Assembly: GCA_030272155.1 (NCBI GenBank)
Contig: CP126199.1
Span: 3,336,501-3,400,500 of the forward strand
Direction of reading: 5' to 3'
Length of the DNA stretch: 64,000 bases
Origin: Tetradesmus obliquus
Lineage: Eukaryota > Chlorophyta > Chlorophyceae > Sphaeropleales > Scenedesmaceae
The position numbers were made by a program, and so were the translations under genes. Position 1 is the stretch's first letter. The number at the start of each line of letters is the position of its first letter. Below the pieces are notes generated by a model that did not search any database, was not told where the DNA came from, and worked only from the letters and a program-made list of their open reading frames with translations. Shown here piece after piece: positions 47,101 through 58,065 of this stretch.

Positions 47101-48302
47101 ACAACTTGGACAGCAAGACAGCAGAGCTCATCGGCCTGCGCAGGGCGGCGCTGGAGGCAGCAGCAGCGACTGTGCAGCAGGTAGGCATACACAGCAGCTG
47201 GCTTGTGCTGCTGGTGCGCCATTGTAGTCACGTGGCTATGGCAGAGCCAGCCGCTGTGCCACTTGATAGCCAATGCAAAACTTGAGTTGCTGCACACGAA
47301 CCAGATTGCTAGCCACATACTCTCGCAGTGAACACCTGTGATTATGTTTTGGGCTGCTTGCCTGTTGTGTAGCCTTGTCACCCACAACGTCACGCACACA
47401 TGGTCGTTGTGTTGACGTGCGCTGCGCTTTGACCCCTGCTGCCACAGAACCCTGGAGTGGACAACACTGCAGGGTTGCTGCACCAGGTGAAGGAGCTGCA
47501 GCTGGCCAACACAGAGCTGCAGCAGCAGCTGCAGCAGCAGGCGCGCGCAGCGCTGGCGGCGCGCACAACCGGTGGCGGCGCGGCAGCAGTGGCTGCCGCA
47601 GCCAACAGCCTGGCAGCAATGCAGCAGCTGCAGCAGCAGCAGCAACAGGCAGAGCAGGAAGCTGAGAAGCAAGGTGAGCAGCGCTGCTACAGCCTTGACA
47701 GGCTGAGAAGCACGAGAATGGCCGGCTGACAGGCCACACTGCACAATGGTCAGGCAACATTTGACCGCCAAATGCACGCCTAACTGTGTAGTGCCTGCTT
47801 GCGTGCCTGATTGCTGGGCCAGCATGCTTTGGGGTATTGCCAGTGACTGCTGGCAGCGACCACCGATGGCAGCAGCCCTTGTCGCGCGTTTCATCTTGTG
47901 GCTATGCTGGTTTTCTCTGAAGCTATCCTTATAGCCATCGCCCTCCCTCAATTACTGCCATACCGCTGAACCCTGCGCGCCCCTCTGCTGCTGCCTCCCC
48001 TGCTGCGTCTTGGCCCTGCAGCCGCCGAGATTGCGTCCATGCAGGTGCAGCTGGACTTTGCCACCAAGGAGAAGGTAGCGCTGCAGACCATCTTAGAAGG
48101 AAAGGTGCTGCCGCTGGCAGACGAACTGTCCAAGGGCCTGGCAGCCATCAGGCATGAGGCAGGCGGCGAGGACATTGGCGGCACCAGTGAGAAGCTGGGG
48201 CAGCAGGTGACCATGCTGCAGCGGCTGCTGGCGGCTACCGTGGCAGCCATGGCTCGCGCCAGCAGCGGGAGTTCGGCGAGTAAGCACGGCACGGCGCGGT
48301 AA
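41122..48302 (+). CDS. Kinesin with N-terminal motor and coiled-coil stalk
   Basis: Seventeen exons join in phase: 41122-41265, 41740-41912, 42250-42340, 42600-42703, 42986-43079, 43457-43603, 43899-44138, 44427-44573, 44807-44958, 45232-45379, 45564-45695, 45944-46009, 46349-46443, 46725-46815, 47058-47180, 47448-47673 and 48022-48302, giving 817 residues. An acidic 48-residue leader precedes the motor ([10 protein letters not shown]). The motor shows the P-loop GQTGTGKT (146-153), switch I NEVSSRSH (260-267), switch II DLAGSE (339-344) and the end [15 protein letters not shown]. It hydrolyses ATP to move along microtubules, by position of the motor probably plus-end directed. Loop regions carry an Ala-rich insert (exon 7). 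The stalk is charged coiled coil with a Gln/Ala-rich part. The kinesin subfamily could not be assigned. Exon 1 is supported by phase but its donor GTGCCT is weak. Confidence 0.92.
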
Positions 48303-48575
48303 CGGCGGAGTCAAACAGGCGCGGGGGCGGGGGAGTGATGTAGCGGCGTGGGTGTTGTTGGGTGTGTCGCAGCGGTGCTGAGTAGCAGCAGGGTAGGGTG
48401 CATTGCGCAGCTGTCCGCCCGAGCTTGCAGCTGTGTGAGGGTGCTAGGGACTTTGGCTCGCTGAGCTTGCGCAGATGTTCGTCTCCCAGGGTGTGTGGGC
48501 TCTGTTGCTGTCAGCATCAGCGGGTGCAATACTAAGCCTAGCTGTGTGCTGCCGTAGCATAGTAGGCAGCTCTGC

Positions 48576-48580
48576 TGTAA
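48576..48580 (+). promoter_or_regulatory. Putative TGTAA polyadenylation signal for the kinesin gene
   Basis: TGTAA lies 274 nt after the kinesin stop codon. Confidence 0.35.
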
Positions 48581-49498
48581 GTTGGTAGAATCACAGCAGT
48601 CTATCTTCATTGGTGGTATCTTTCCACCATCTGCCACTATCTAATAGATGGCACGACTGTGACCGTGTGATAGTGTTAGGCAGCTTGCCTTGTGACTCGT
48701 TCTGGGAGACGTTGCGTGCAGCTGCCCCAAAAGGAGGTGCGTAATCCTGCCAGTGTGGTGGACAGCTCTGGTTGACAGCATTGGTGGCTGTGTCGTGCTG
48801 GTAGATAGGCCTAGCTAGGCAATCTGTAGCTGGCTAGCCAGGGCAGATGACACATCATGACCAGCTTGTGCACGACTGTACTGACGTGACAGCAGCAGCC
48901 GGCTCTGTGCTGTGCATTGTGCCTGCAGCGCCTGGTTGCAACGACTGCTGTTTGGCAACGAGCACTGGATCTGCAGGCACTGCACGTGATGTTCAGTACG
49001 ATGCTTGATTCTTGTGACCTGCTCCTACAGCATTGCCCATCATGATGGCAGATGCTGTAGTGACTTATAGGATGGATGGCTGGTTGCAGTCAGCCAGCGC
49101 GTTGCGTCGAATGGATTGAGAATGACGCATGCCGCGTGGGCCTTGCTGTGTTTTCAATGCACCTCACATGTGCAGGGTGCAAGGATGCACTATTGCAGGC
49201 TGTGGCATGGTAGCAGGGCTGAAGTCGGGTCCTGGTTGCAAGTTCAAGTCACAGCAGATTGCCCTGTGCTTGCAAAAACCACGTGTTTGTCCAGCATATA
49301 CTTTAGTCAGCTTAGTTGTGTCAAGGACAGCTGGCAACTGCTTCTGTTGCACAGCGTGGCACTTCACCTCTGTTTCTCTTGGTTGCCTGCGACGTGGCAC
49401 AACTGCAGCAAGGCATTGCGGCAGCTTTTTGATATGCAGAAGCTACCACTGGCAGGCTGCCAGTGACAGTGAGATAGTGGCTGCGGTGAGATGGCGGC

Positions 49499-49672
49499 TT
49501 GCCAAACAGCATGCGTACTGCTACAAAAGTTTCAAAAAGGCTGCATGGCATAATGCGTGTAATGCATGTTGAAACACACTTTACACCCGCCCCCCACTGC
49601 TGGGGAAGTGGGGGGGATCATGCCATGCAGCCTATTCGAATCTTTTGTAGCAGTACGCATGCTGTCTGGCAA
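49499..49672. repeat. Foldback (long inverted repeat) with about 52-bp arms
   Basis: Arm 49499-49550 pairs with 49621-49672 with only a few mismatches (central match AGCATGCGTACTGCTACAAAA). The 70-bp spacer itself contains a G/C hairpin (CCCCCCACT/AGTGGGGGG around 49590-49615). The whole could be a small foldback transposable element or a hairpin RNA precursor. Confidence 0.88.
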
Positions 49673-50747
49673 ACTGAAGCCAACAGCAGTGGCCAGCTGG
49701 GCTAAAAGCCAGACTGTGCGATGCGATTTGCCGCCGATCTTATGTGTCACGTCAGCTTGTCAGGGGATTCAGCTTTGATGGTGGCTCATTGCTGGCTGCA
49801 TGTCAGCTGCAATGTGATGTCAAGAGTCATCACAGGCCTAGGTGGGTTGCGTCTGCAGAGCCACACCCACCAGGGCATGCTGGCTTGCAGCAAGGTGTAA
49901 CAAAGTTTGGCCCAGAAGCTGTAGGACGGTGACAACGGTAGCAGCTAGCTAGCTAGCTAACCTATAGCTGCTGGCGCCAGCTGCTGGCAGCGGCGTTTGC
50001 AATCCAGAGCCTGCTGAGAAGCTGTATCCGAACAGAGCCGGCATCATGGCAAGGCTTGCAAACATGATGGTGTAGTGCTCCTTTCTGTTGCCGCTCCATT
50101 GGGGCGCGGGGCCGATGGTGTTGATGCTATGGCTTGATGGGCAACATGATGATGATGATGATGGCAAGGCTTGCCAAGACCCTATAGCTAGTGCTGGTGT
50201 TGGGTACTGTACCCAGGTTAGGTTGACAATTCAGGGCTCAACAGTCTCGAGTCGGAATCTTGAGTCTGGAAGAATTTGGCAACCTTGAATATACAACGTG
50301 TTACACAATGCTGTGAGCGTTCAATGCTGTGAGCGTTCAACATAAGATTAGCCACCTTTTTAACCCCAGCGGTCTTGCGACCGTCGCTGTCAGCACAGCC
50401 TGCCACAAATGGGCCCTTACTATTAGCGTGAAACAACGCCATAAATCATGCTACCGTACAGCACGAAGCCCTCTATCAGACCCTGCAAGCAATTGTTGCT
50501 TACGCCACAAACCCCATCCCTGTCACCAGGGAACTGAGGCAGTAATGCATGACTCACAGCAGTGTTTTCAAACAGCCACAGCGTATGCATCACTGCAGCT
50601 GCGCGTGCACCACCTGTATGTCAACCCTGTTCAACTGCGGTCGGCAACTTGCAAGTGGTCAGATGAACACAACCCCTGGCATCCAAGGATACTCTGCCGG
50701 TCCATCCAGCGTGCTATTGTTGCCCAGCAGCTGGCCGGCAAGGCCAG

Positions 50748-52041
50748 CTAGTTCCCTGCTGCCACCGCTGTTGTTGTCGCATGGGCCTGCAGCAGCCGCA
50801 CCGCCTGGTCTGCTACTGCCCTTGCCCGTGCAGCCTCCACCCACTGCCCAACAACCTCGGCTGCCTGCGTGCCAGCAGCAGCAGCTGACAGTGCATCTGC
50901 AGCCTCCAGCAGCCTGCCCTGCTGCAGCAGCGTGCGCGCCTGCAGGACAACGTGGCAGTAGAAGCAGCAGCAGCGGCAACCAGTATTGCATGTGAGTGAT
51001 GGCTGCAGCATTTAACAACCTGATACTCTGCAATGTCAGGACGGCTTGGCAGTGCATTGTGCATCTGTGTGTGTTCACCGAGTGATAAGGGACAGCGGAG
51101 TGCACACATATCGCAAGTGTTAGTCGGATGCAGCAACCACATTCGTGCAGGTGACCAGAACCCTGCAAAAGGGTCAGCGCTAATACAGCTGTCTGGCATG
51201 CTACTGCAATAATCACATGCAGCTAATGCTGCGACCCAGATAGCAACCTGCCTCACAAGCACTTCATGTCAGCAAATGCAACATCAACAGGCACATGCTG
51301 CACTCGTTGCGGCCTGTTGCGCACCTGAGATATCTTGCTGTCAGGCCCATCCTCACCACTGCCAGCATCAACCTGCACACCACACCACCAGCAGCAGCAG
51401 CAGCAGCAAAAGAGTCAACACCATGCAGCGCTGCTGCACTATTGTACAACACTACCACCAGGCACACAAAGCAGGCGCTGCATGCAATGCAACCACACCA
51501 GCAACATAAACCACACCCTGCCGCGCTCACCCACATGCAAGCACGACCCCAAGTACAACAGTTGGCCATGCCATGCTTCAGGCATCAACACGCTGCCTCC
51601 ACCCCCTACCCACCTTGAGCGTCACTGCCAGTTTGGCAGCTAGCCGCGCAAGCACGCCGCCCTCGCCTTCTCCTGTGAAGTAAGCCGCCTCAGCCGCATG
51701 CCGCGCCACGCCCTTGAACTGCGCCTGCAGCTGCTGCAGCGTAGGCAGGCCTGCTGTCGCTGCTGCCGGCGGCAGGGAGGCCGCCACTGCTGCCACCACA
51801 GCGTCACCGGGGCAGCCTGCAGCCAGCTGCTGCAACTGCTGCGCAATGGGGCGGCCCTCTTCAAGGGCCTTGCTGAGGGACAGCACTCCTAGGTTGACTT
51901 TGTTGACTTCGTGTGCGCTGCGCACCTGCTCGGTCCTGTTTTGGTGGTGAGGTGGAGGGGTTCAGCAGCGTGGACAATGCAGCAGCAGCAGCAGCAGCAG
52001 TGCAGGGTGGCTGAGTCAGTACTTGGTGCAGTATCGCCTCT

Positions 52042-52072
<31 letters not shown>

Positions 52073-53464
52073 CAGCACAGGAAACCAGGGCAGCATGTGC
52101 ACAGATATCGTGTGCCAGAAGCTGCTCAGCTGCAGCCAGCACCAACTCAAAGCCAACTTACAACAATACTCTAATACACTAACCATTAAACCACCTCTTA
52201 CCGCTGGTCGAAGGCCAGCGCCAGCACATTCAGCTGCGCCCGCAACTCGTCGATGACAGCGCCGCGCTGCCGACGCTCCTCGTTGTGTGCTGCTGCCGTG
52301 TCTGCCATAACAGCCTCCTCCGCTGACCGCACCGCCTGCTGCGTCAGCTGCTGCTGGATGCGAGCCTGCTCCCGCAGCAGCTCCTTGAAGTGCTCCGTCA
52401 GCGACTCCTCCTGAAAATTTAACACATTCGTAACATGTTCATAACATATTTGTAACATGTTACATGCATTACGCGCCGGCATCGCCGGCTGCACGCTGTG
52501 CGCGGCGGCTAGGAGGTCCACAGCTGCATGGGTATAATATGTACGCATCCAATCTTGCGGTGCGCGTGTGTGTCTTTTGCTGTACACAAGCAGCAGCACT
52601 GAGCAGACGAGACCAACCAAATCACTGCCAACTGGGGCCTCCCTGCTTCCCTATCATATATGTAGCATGCTGAGCTATGCTGGCCAGACCCACCCGCTTC
52701 TTTGCAGCCTCCTCTGTCCATGCAGCCTCTGCCTTTGCCGCATCCAGTGCAGCCTGCAGCTGCCGCTGCCGCTGCGCCAGCTGCTGCAGCAGATCGCCGA
52801 GCAGCCTCGCATCTGCCGTGGCCTGGTTCAGCTGCGCCAGCTGCCATACAAACACCAGAAAACGAACACAGAACAATGAAGATCAGCTTGGATCAGCTGC
52901 AAATAAAGTTATTACAGTTGCATCTGGATCCGCAATATCACACTGCTGTCAGCTGCAACTGCAGCCAGCCCTTCCCGGCCGCTGTGACTCTCGCACGCAC
53001 ATGCACTCATCCCTACCAAGCATGCCAGCCGCCCTGTACAGCAATGCACAGGAGCGGCAACCAGCTGTGCCAAGTACAGAACACAGAAAGCTTCATCAGC
53101 TGAATCCATCATCAACCGTACAAAATAAAAGCACACACAGCCGTACCTGTGGTGGCAGTGGCATGCCGCTGCTGCTGCTGGCCCCAAGGCCTGCTACATT
53201 GGCAGCAGCAATCAGCCCTGCAGGTGTGAGGTCCCTACTGAGGCCCAGCTGACTGCACAGGCGGTCAAGCTCACTGTCGGCATGCTCCTTTGCCACGACA
53301 GGCGCTGCCGTTGCTGCTGCTGCTGCTGCTGTTTCAGACTTGCTGGGTGTTGCAGGTGCAGCTGCTGCCGCTGGCTTCTCCTGCTTGCCGCTGCTGCTGC
53401 TGGCGGCTGCTACTGATGTCATTGCAGAGACGATCCTTGCTGCATCATCTGATGTGCGCGCATT

Positions 53465-53495
<31 letters not shown>

Positions 53496-55277
53496 CCGTC
53501 TGGCAATCCTGCAGCAGGTTATGCCGCAGAAGACGGACAGCAAGGGCATGCATTGTGGCAGATTGATGTGTGTGGCTGGGCCCGGCACACACATGACACG
53601 GAACACAGGCATTGAGGCGCTGTGCTGCTGACCTTAGAGAGTGATGTTTGCTGCTGCAGCCTAGCCTGGCAGTTACTGGCAGTCACTTTGTGTATGTGGA
53701 TACCTGGCACATCTTCATATGCAACACTGTGAGTGGTATGTCTGTAAGACAATCCACAGCAGCAGCATATGTTGAAGCCTTACAGTGCTTGGAACAGGGC
53801 AAGACTGCAGGCCATGATGCACCACGCAAGCCCACACACTGCATACACACTCAAGCACACTGTTTGCCGCAGCCCCTGCTGCTGCTGTTGCTGCCGCTCT
53901 GCTGCTGTTGCTGCGGCTCTGCTGCTGTGCTGTGCCTACCTGTCTTGGCCACTTCGCTGAACAGCGCATTGATTGCATCCATGTCCACATGCTCTACCCT
54001 CGCACCATCAAGCAGCCCTGCCAACAACACAAACACGTGCAAAACACCCGCCATGTTCTCACTGATGGGTTCAACAGGGTACCAGCAAGATGCCTAGCCT
54101 CAGAGCAGCAACCCCATATTGCTATAAGTTTCAAGCAGCACAGGAAACCTGGCACTGCAGTTATCATGCACCAGATGCATTTGTATTTGCAAACCCACAA
54201 GCAGCTGCAGCCTGTTGCTGAGCGTCTCACCTGGCTCTGCGGTGCTGCTGCTGCCGCTGCTCACTCCCGGGAACTCATCCGCTGCTGCACTCAGCGAGTC
54301 CCGCGCGGCCTGGCCGGCTGCTGCTGCTGCTGCTGCTGCTGCTGTGACTGCATCTGCTGCCGCGCCGTCTGCTGCTGCAGCAGCTGCCTCTGGCGACAGA
54401 ATGGTAAAGCCAGCCTCCGCATCAGCCTGCTTCTGACTGTGCAGGCGATCACCTGCTGCAGCTGCTGGACTACTGCTGCTGCCGCTGCTGCTGCTGCCCT
54501 TTCCTTTACTGATCAGATCCGCAATCTGCGAAGGCACAGGGAGCTTGCTGGTGATGCTGGACACTGCCTCCTTGCCACTTTGCATAATGGAGCCGAGCGA
54601 TGACTGCAGCATGCCAAGTGGCGCTTTCTGCTGCGCTGACGCGTCTGCTGCATCACCCTTTTGCTGGCCCTGTGTGTTTTCATACAAATAGTATGCGCCA
54701 GCAGGCACTGCAATGAGCACAGCAGCAGTTAGCAAGCCGCTACCTCCCTTGCCGTTGCCAGGGCCTGGTTCAGCGCCGCCTGCAGGCCCGCTGCTGCTGC
54801 CGCCTGCTGCTGCTGCTGAGGGTGCCGCGGCAGCAGCTGCTGCTGCAGCTGTAGCAGGTGGCATCGTCTGTGGTGCTGCTGTTGCGGGCTGCTTGCCGGG
54901 CGCAGGTGCTGCTGCAGCAGCTGCTGCTGCTGGGCTGACGGTGGCGTACTGTGCGGAAGCTTTGAGAGCTGTCGCCACTGCATTGCCTGGCAGATTGCTG
55001 CAGGCACCTGCAGGTGGGGCCAGCACATCACAATCAGCAGCGGGCATGCAGCAGTAGCTTCAGCATAGTGATGCTGCTGCACTTGCCCGCACGGTCTCAC
55101 TGGACAGTTTTGTTTGTCTTTGATGCTAGAATGACTGGCAGCGAGATCTAGCAGTTGTAAGCCGACAGATCGGCAGCACGGGTGCAGGAAGCAAACGCAA
55201 CAGGCACCTGTCACTCCTTCGGCAGACTGCAGCAACAGCCGCGCCTTGAGCGCCATCCCTGGCACTGCAGACTTCAT
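50748..55277 (-). CDS. MIC60: MIC60/mitofilin, MICOS complex core subunit
   Basis: Eight minus-strand exons join in phase: 55277-55208, 55007-54231, 54017-53940, 53508-53147, 52840-52694, 52410-52202, 51935-51614 and 50939-50748, giving 718 residues. The order of parts is that of mitofilin: a basic, Arg/Lys/Ser/Ala-rich start suited to mitochondrial import, an Ala/Pro-rich stretch, one membrane segment (about 114-131, LLTAAVLIAVPAGAYYLYEN), Ala/Ser-rich spacers, a central coiled coil (exons 5-6), and the C-terminal mitofilin signature (LLQQGRLLEAADAL ... VVGQWVEAARARAVADQAVRLLQAHA). MIC60 sits in the inner membrane facing the intermembrane space and forms cristae junctions. Low-complexity Ala/Ser inserts make it longer than most plant homologues. 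The family call rests on the C-terminal motif plus architecture. The exon 7-8 junction spans a 674-bp intron and could hide a further exon. Confidence 0.85.
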
Positions 55278-55566
55278 GTCTCAAACGACGCGGGCGGTCG
55301 CTTTGAAAGCACGCGTGCGCAGAGATCTGCTTGAAGGCTGAAGGACCTCGTGGTTACTCGGCCCTCAGCAAACCACTGCACGTAAGACTATAATGCCTTG
55401 CAAAAACAGTTATACTGCTTGGGTGCGCGCTGGTGTACATACGTGGTATACGTCAATAACAAGTTGCAGGGTTGTATGCGGGGCAGGACCTACAGAAGTA
55501 CAGTTGTAGTGCATCACAACGGCAGTGTGTGCGAGGACTGGGCTGCAACCGGCACATATCCTGACT
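55278..55566. other. Short divergent region between MIC60 and a small unknown gene
   Basis: About 290 bp between the MIC60 start and the next plus-strand start. No element could be assigned. Confidence 0.4.
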
Positions 55567-56320
55567 ATGGAAAACCTACGTGATCTGCCTGTGTACAATC
55601 CGGATGCATTCAGTTGCATGGAGCACCACAACAAGCCTAACAGCAGCCTGCAGGTCAGGTGCTGCTGTGTATATACTCTCCAAGGTGGCAACTTGCCAAC
55701 ACCAAAGCATACGCACGCAGGTCTTGCATTAGTCACCCTCAAGCAGCCACAAGTGGCCTGTTACTTTGCTGCATGCTGGATCAGGAAATGCACATTGTTG
55801 CTTGTGAATGCAACCTACGCAGGCCAGAATCATTCTGCCATGATGGCATATGCCTAGTCTCAACTGCTCTGCTTGCCCTGTGTGCACACACAACGATCCC
55901 AAATGATGTTCAGCAAGCATTGTACTCGTTGACACATCTTTGGTAACAGTGGATTGCAGTTGCACATGTTGCTGCTAGCAAGCACATCTTACCGCAACTG
56001 CCACCACATCTTGCAAGTTGCACAGCCTGCTCTGTTTTGGACATATTGCATCCGACTGATGTGCATGCAAGTGATCAGCAAACCCGCCAGCCGAAGGCGT
56101 ATTGATTACATTTAGGACTGTCTGTTGTGTTCTGGTGCAGGATGCCCCAAGGTACCTGGCGGTCGCTGACAGCTGCAACGCAGCGCCTGCACCAACCTGG
56201 GGCCAGCAGCAGCAGCAGCAGCAGGCCGTGGCAGATGCAGGTGCTGTAACAGTGACCAACCCAAGTGCGCGCGTCAACCCGCTGGTTGCGCAAATGACGA
56301 AGCTGCCACCAAAAAAGTGA
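55567..56320 (+). CDS. Small unknown protein, two exons
   Basis: Exons 55567-55653 and 56141-56320 join in phase 0 to give 88 residues, beginning MENLRDLPVYNPDAF and ending QMTKLPPKK before TGA. The second exon has a clear acceptor (TCTGGTGCAG); the first donor GTCAGG is weak. The middle has a short Gln run from CAG triplets. No domain or family was recognised. Downstream, 56385-56450 looks like a further exon (acceptor CTTTCAG, donor GTGTGTGG, peptide frame containing QANLPWPFEG), and GTGATG at the end of exon 2 could be a donor, so the true C-terminus may differ. Function is not inferred. Confidence 0.45.
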
Positions 56321-57468
56321 TGCGCCCATCACTCTCGCAGTGACACTGCTGCTGGTGGCCCGTGGTGCAGCTCTGTGGTCTTTCAGGTGGTGCAGCCGGC
56401 AACCCGCAGCAACCGGAGCGCTCAGGCAAATCTCCCCTGGCCTTTTGAAGGTGTGTGGAGGTGTGCAGCTTGCTTTTGCTTATTCTGTGTGAATGTTTGA
56501 TCATCAAACATGGATGTGCCATGTAGCTTGCGTTGGTCTGGTTACATTGAGGTCACTTTGCAAGCGCACCATACTTTGATAGACCAAGCGTAGGTCAGCT
56601 GACGCAGGGCGGCTGACATCGCTTTTGCAGCAGCAAGGGATGCAGGTGAGTGGATCGTGCAGGTGGTGCCTGCGGTTCGTACTAGGCGTGTGTGCGCATT
56701 GAATAATCTGTCAGGGTTGACCTGTCGACGTTGCCCTGCAGCTGTACATGTTGTTGGACAGCTGTGCATATGCGGGCTTTGCTCATATCCTGCGTACTAG
56801 CACCACAGACCAGCTGCACAGCGGAAGAGCACAGTTGACTCTGGGCACACCAGCCTGAGCAACTGTAGCTTGAACGTCGATCATAGTATACAATAAGCAT
56901 ACAATAAACAGGCTGTCTGCACATCATCCGAGCTCCTGTGCTGAACATCGGACGTTATGAATATAGTGGTACGCATTGTTTTCAGGAATGTTGGGTTTGT
57001 GACATGTATGCCTGTGCCAACGCTGAAAGGTAGGGCAAGAGAGAACCGGCCACGGTGACCATATGCATGTGCACAGCATGAGTGCAGAGTAGTGATGTAC
57101 ACATGTGCCTCCAGAGGCAAATATTGCTGTTCCGCGACCCTTATCTCCAATTCAGGACGTCCGCAGCGATGTGATGACTGCCCAGGAGCTGAGCAACATG
57201 GCCTGCACTCACAGTGAAGAACCCTAACACACAGCAACATCCCCGGCTTCGTACATAGAAGTACGTGAGTGCTATCACTGATGAATGCGGTCACATTCTT
57301 TCTTGCTGTACGCTGAAAATTTCTTTACCTTGTGGCCTGCCTTCCTTCCAGTTCGCCTTTGGTTTGGCCGGGGTCGCCTGCAGCCAAGTTCTGTGCATCT
57401 TGTCGTTTGTGATATTGTGGCATACACAGAATTGGTGTAATTTTTGATAACTCGGAAACAAAAACACA
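56321..57468. other. Region between small unknown gene and Rab gene
   Basis: Contains the possible extra exon at 56385-56450 and several CAG/GTGAGT pairs near 56624-56650 that could be spliced ends of the same gene. The right part should be the Rab promoter. Nothing else was recognised. Confidence 0.4.
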
Positions 57469-58032
57469 ATGTCGGATTCAGAGGACGACAGCAACCCGGA
57501 GGTACTCATCAAGGTGAGCAAGCACGATTGTGTCGTTCACGTGTTTTGCCGCAGGATCTTTCACATCGTGCCTGTGTTCTGCTCTACAGCCTGCACCGAG
57601 GCTGAGCAGTCTACCATAAGCAGAATGGACCATGCTGGTGCTGCTGCTGTCTCGCTGCTGCTCATTGGCCTTCCTTGCCAAAGCATCTTAGACCATACGT
57701 GCATGCATGCATACCCTCTGTTACTAGCATCCGTAAGGCTCTATATCTCCTGCCTTGGTGCTGCTGTTGTGGCTGGCATTGCTGCAGGTCATCCTGTGCG
57801 GCGACTCGGGTGTGGGCAAGACATGCCTCATTGAGCGCATGTTCAGCAACAAATTTGACCCCACACTGCCATCAACTATAGGTGAGGCACACACAGCTGA
57901 ACAGCTACTGTGCGGCCTTGACGCCAGTGCCAGCTGCAGCAGATGTAGCCACAGCCAGTGCAGATGCATGAATGCATGCATGCATGGTTGCACATGTGCA
58001 TCTTTCAGGTGCAGCGAGGTCGTCAACCTGTG

Positions 58033-58065
<33 letters not shown>

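Larger units (their letters stand above)
48303..50747. other. Convergent intergenic region between kinesin and MIC60 genes
   Basis: About 2.4 kb with no recognised coding exon. It holds the 3' UTRs of both genes, a large foldback at 49499-49672, a short GCTA tract near 49946-49960 and a 16-bp direct repeat (CAATGCTGTGAGCGTT) near 50306-50338. Confidence 0.5.

Noticed and set aside
46851..47951. 366-residue minus-strand open frame
   Set aside because: Lies antisense to kinesin exons 15-16, which have strong motif, splice and phase support; leucine runs come from CAG repeats read backwards.
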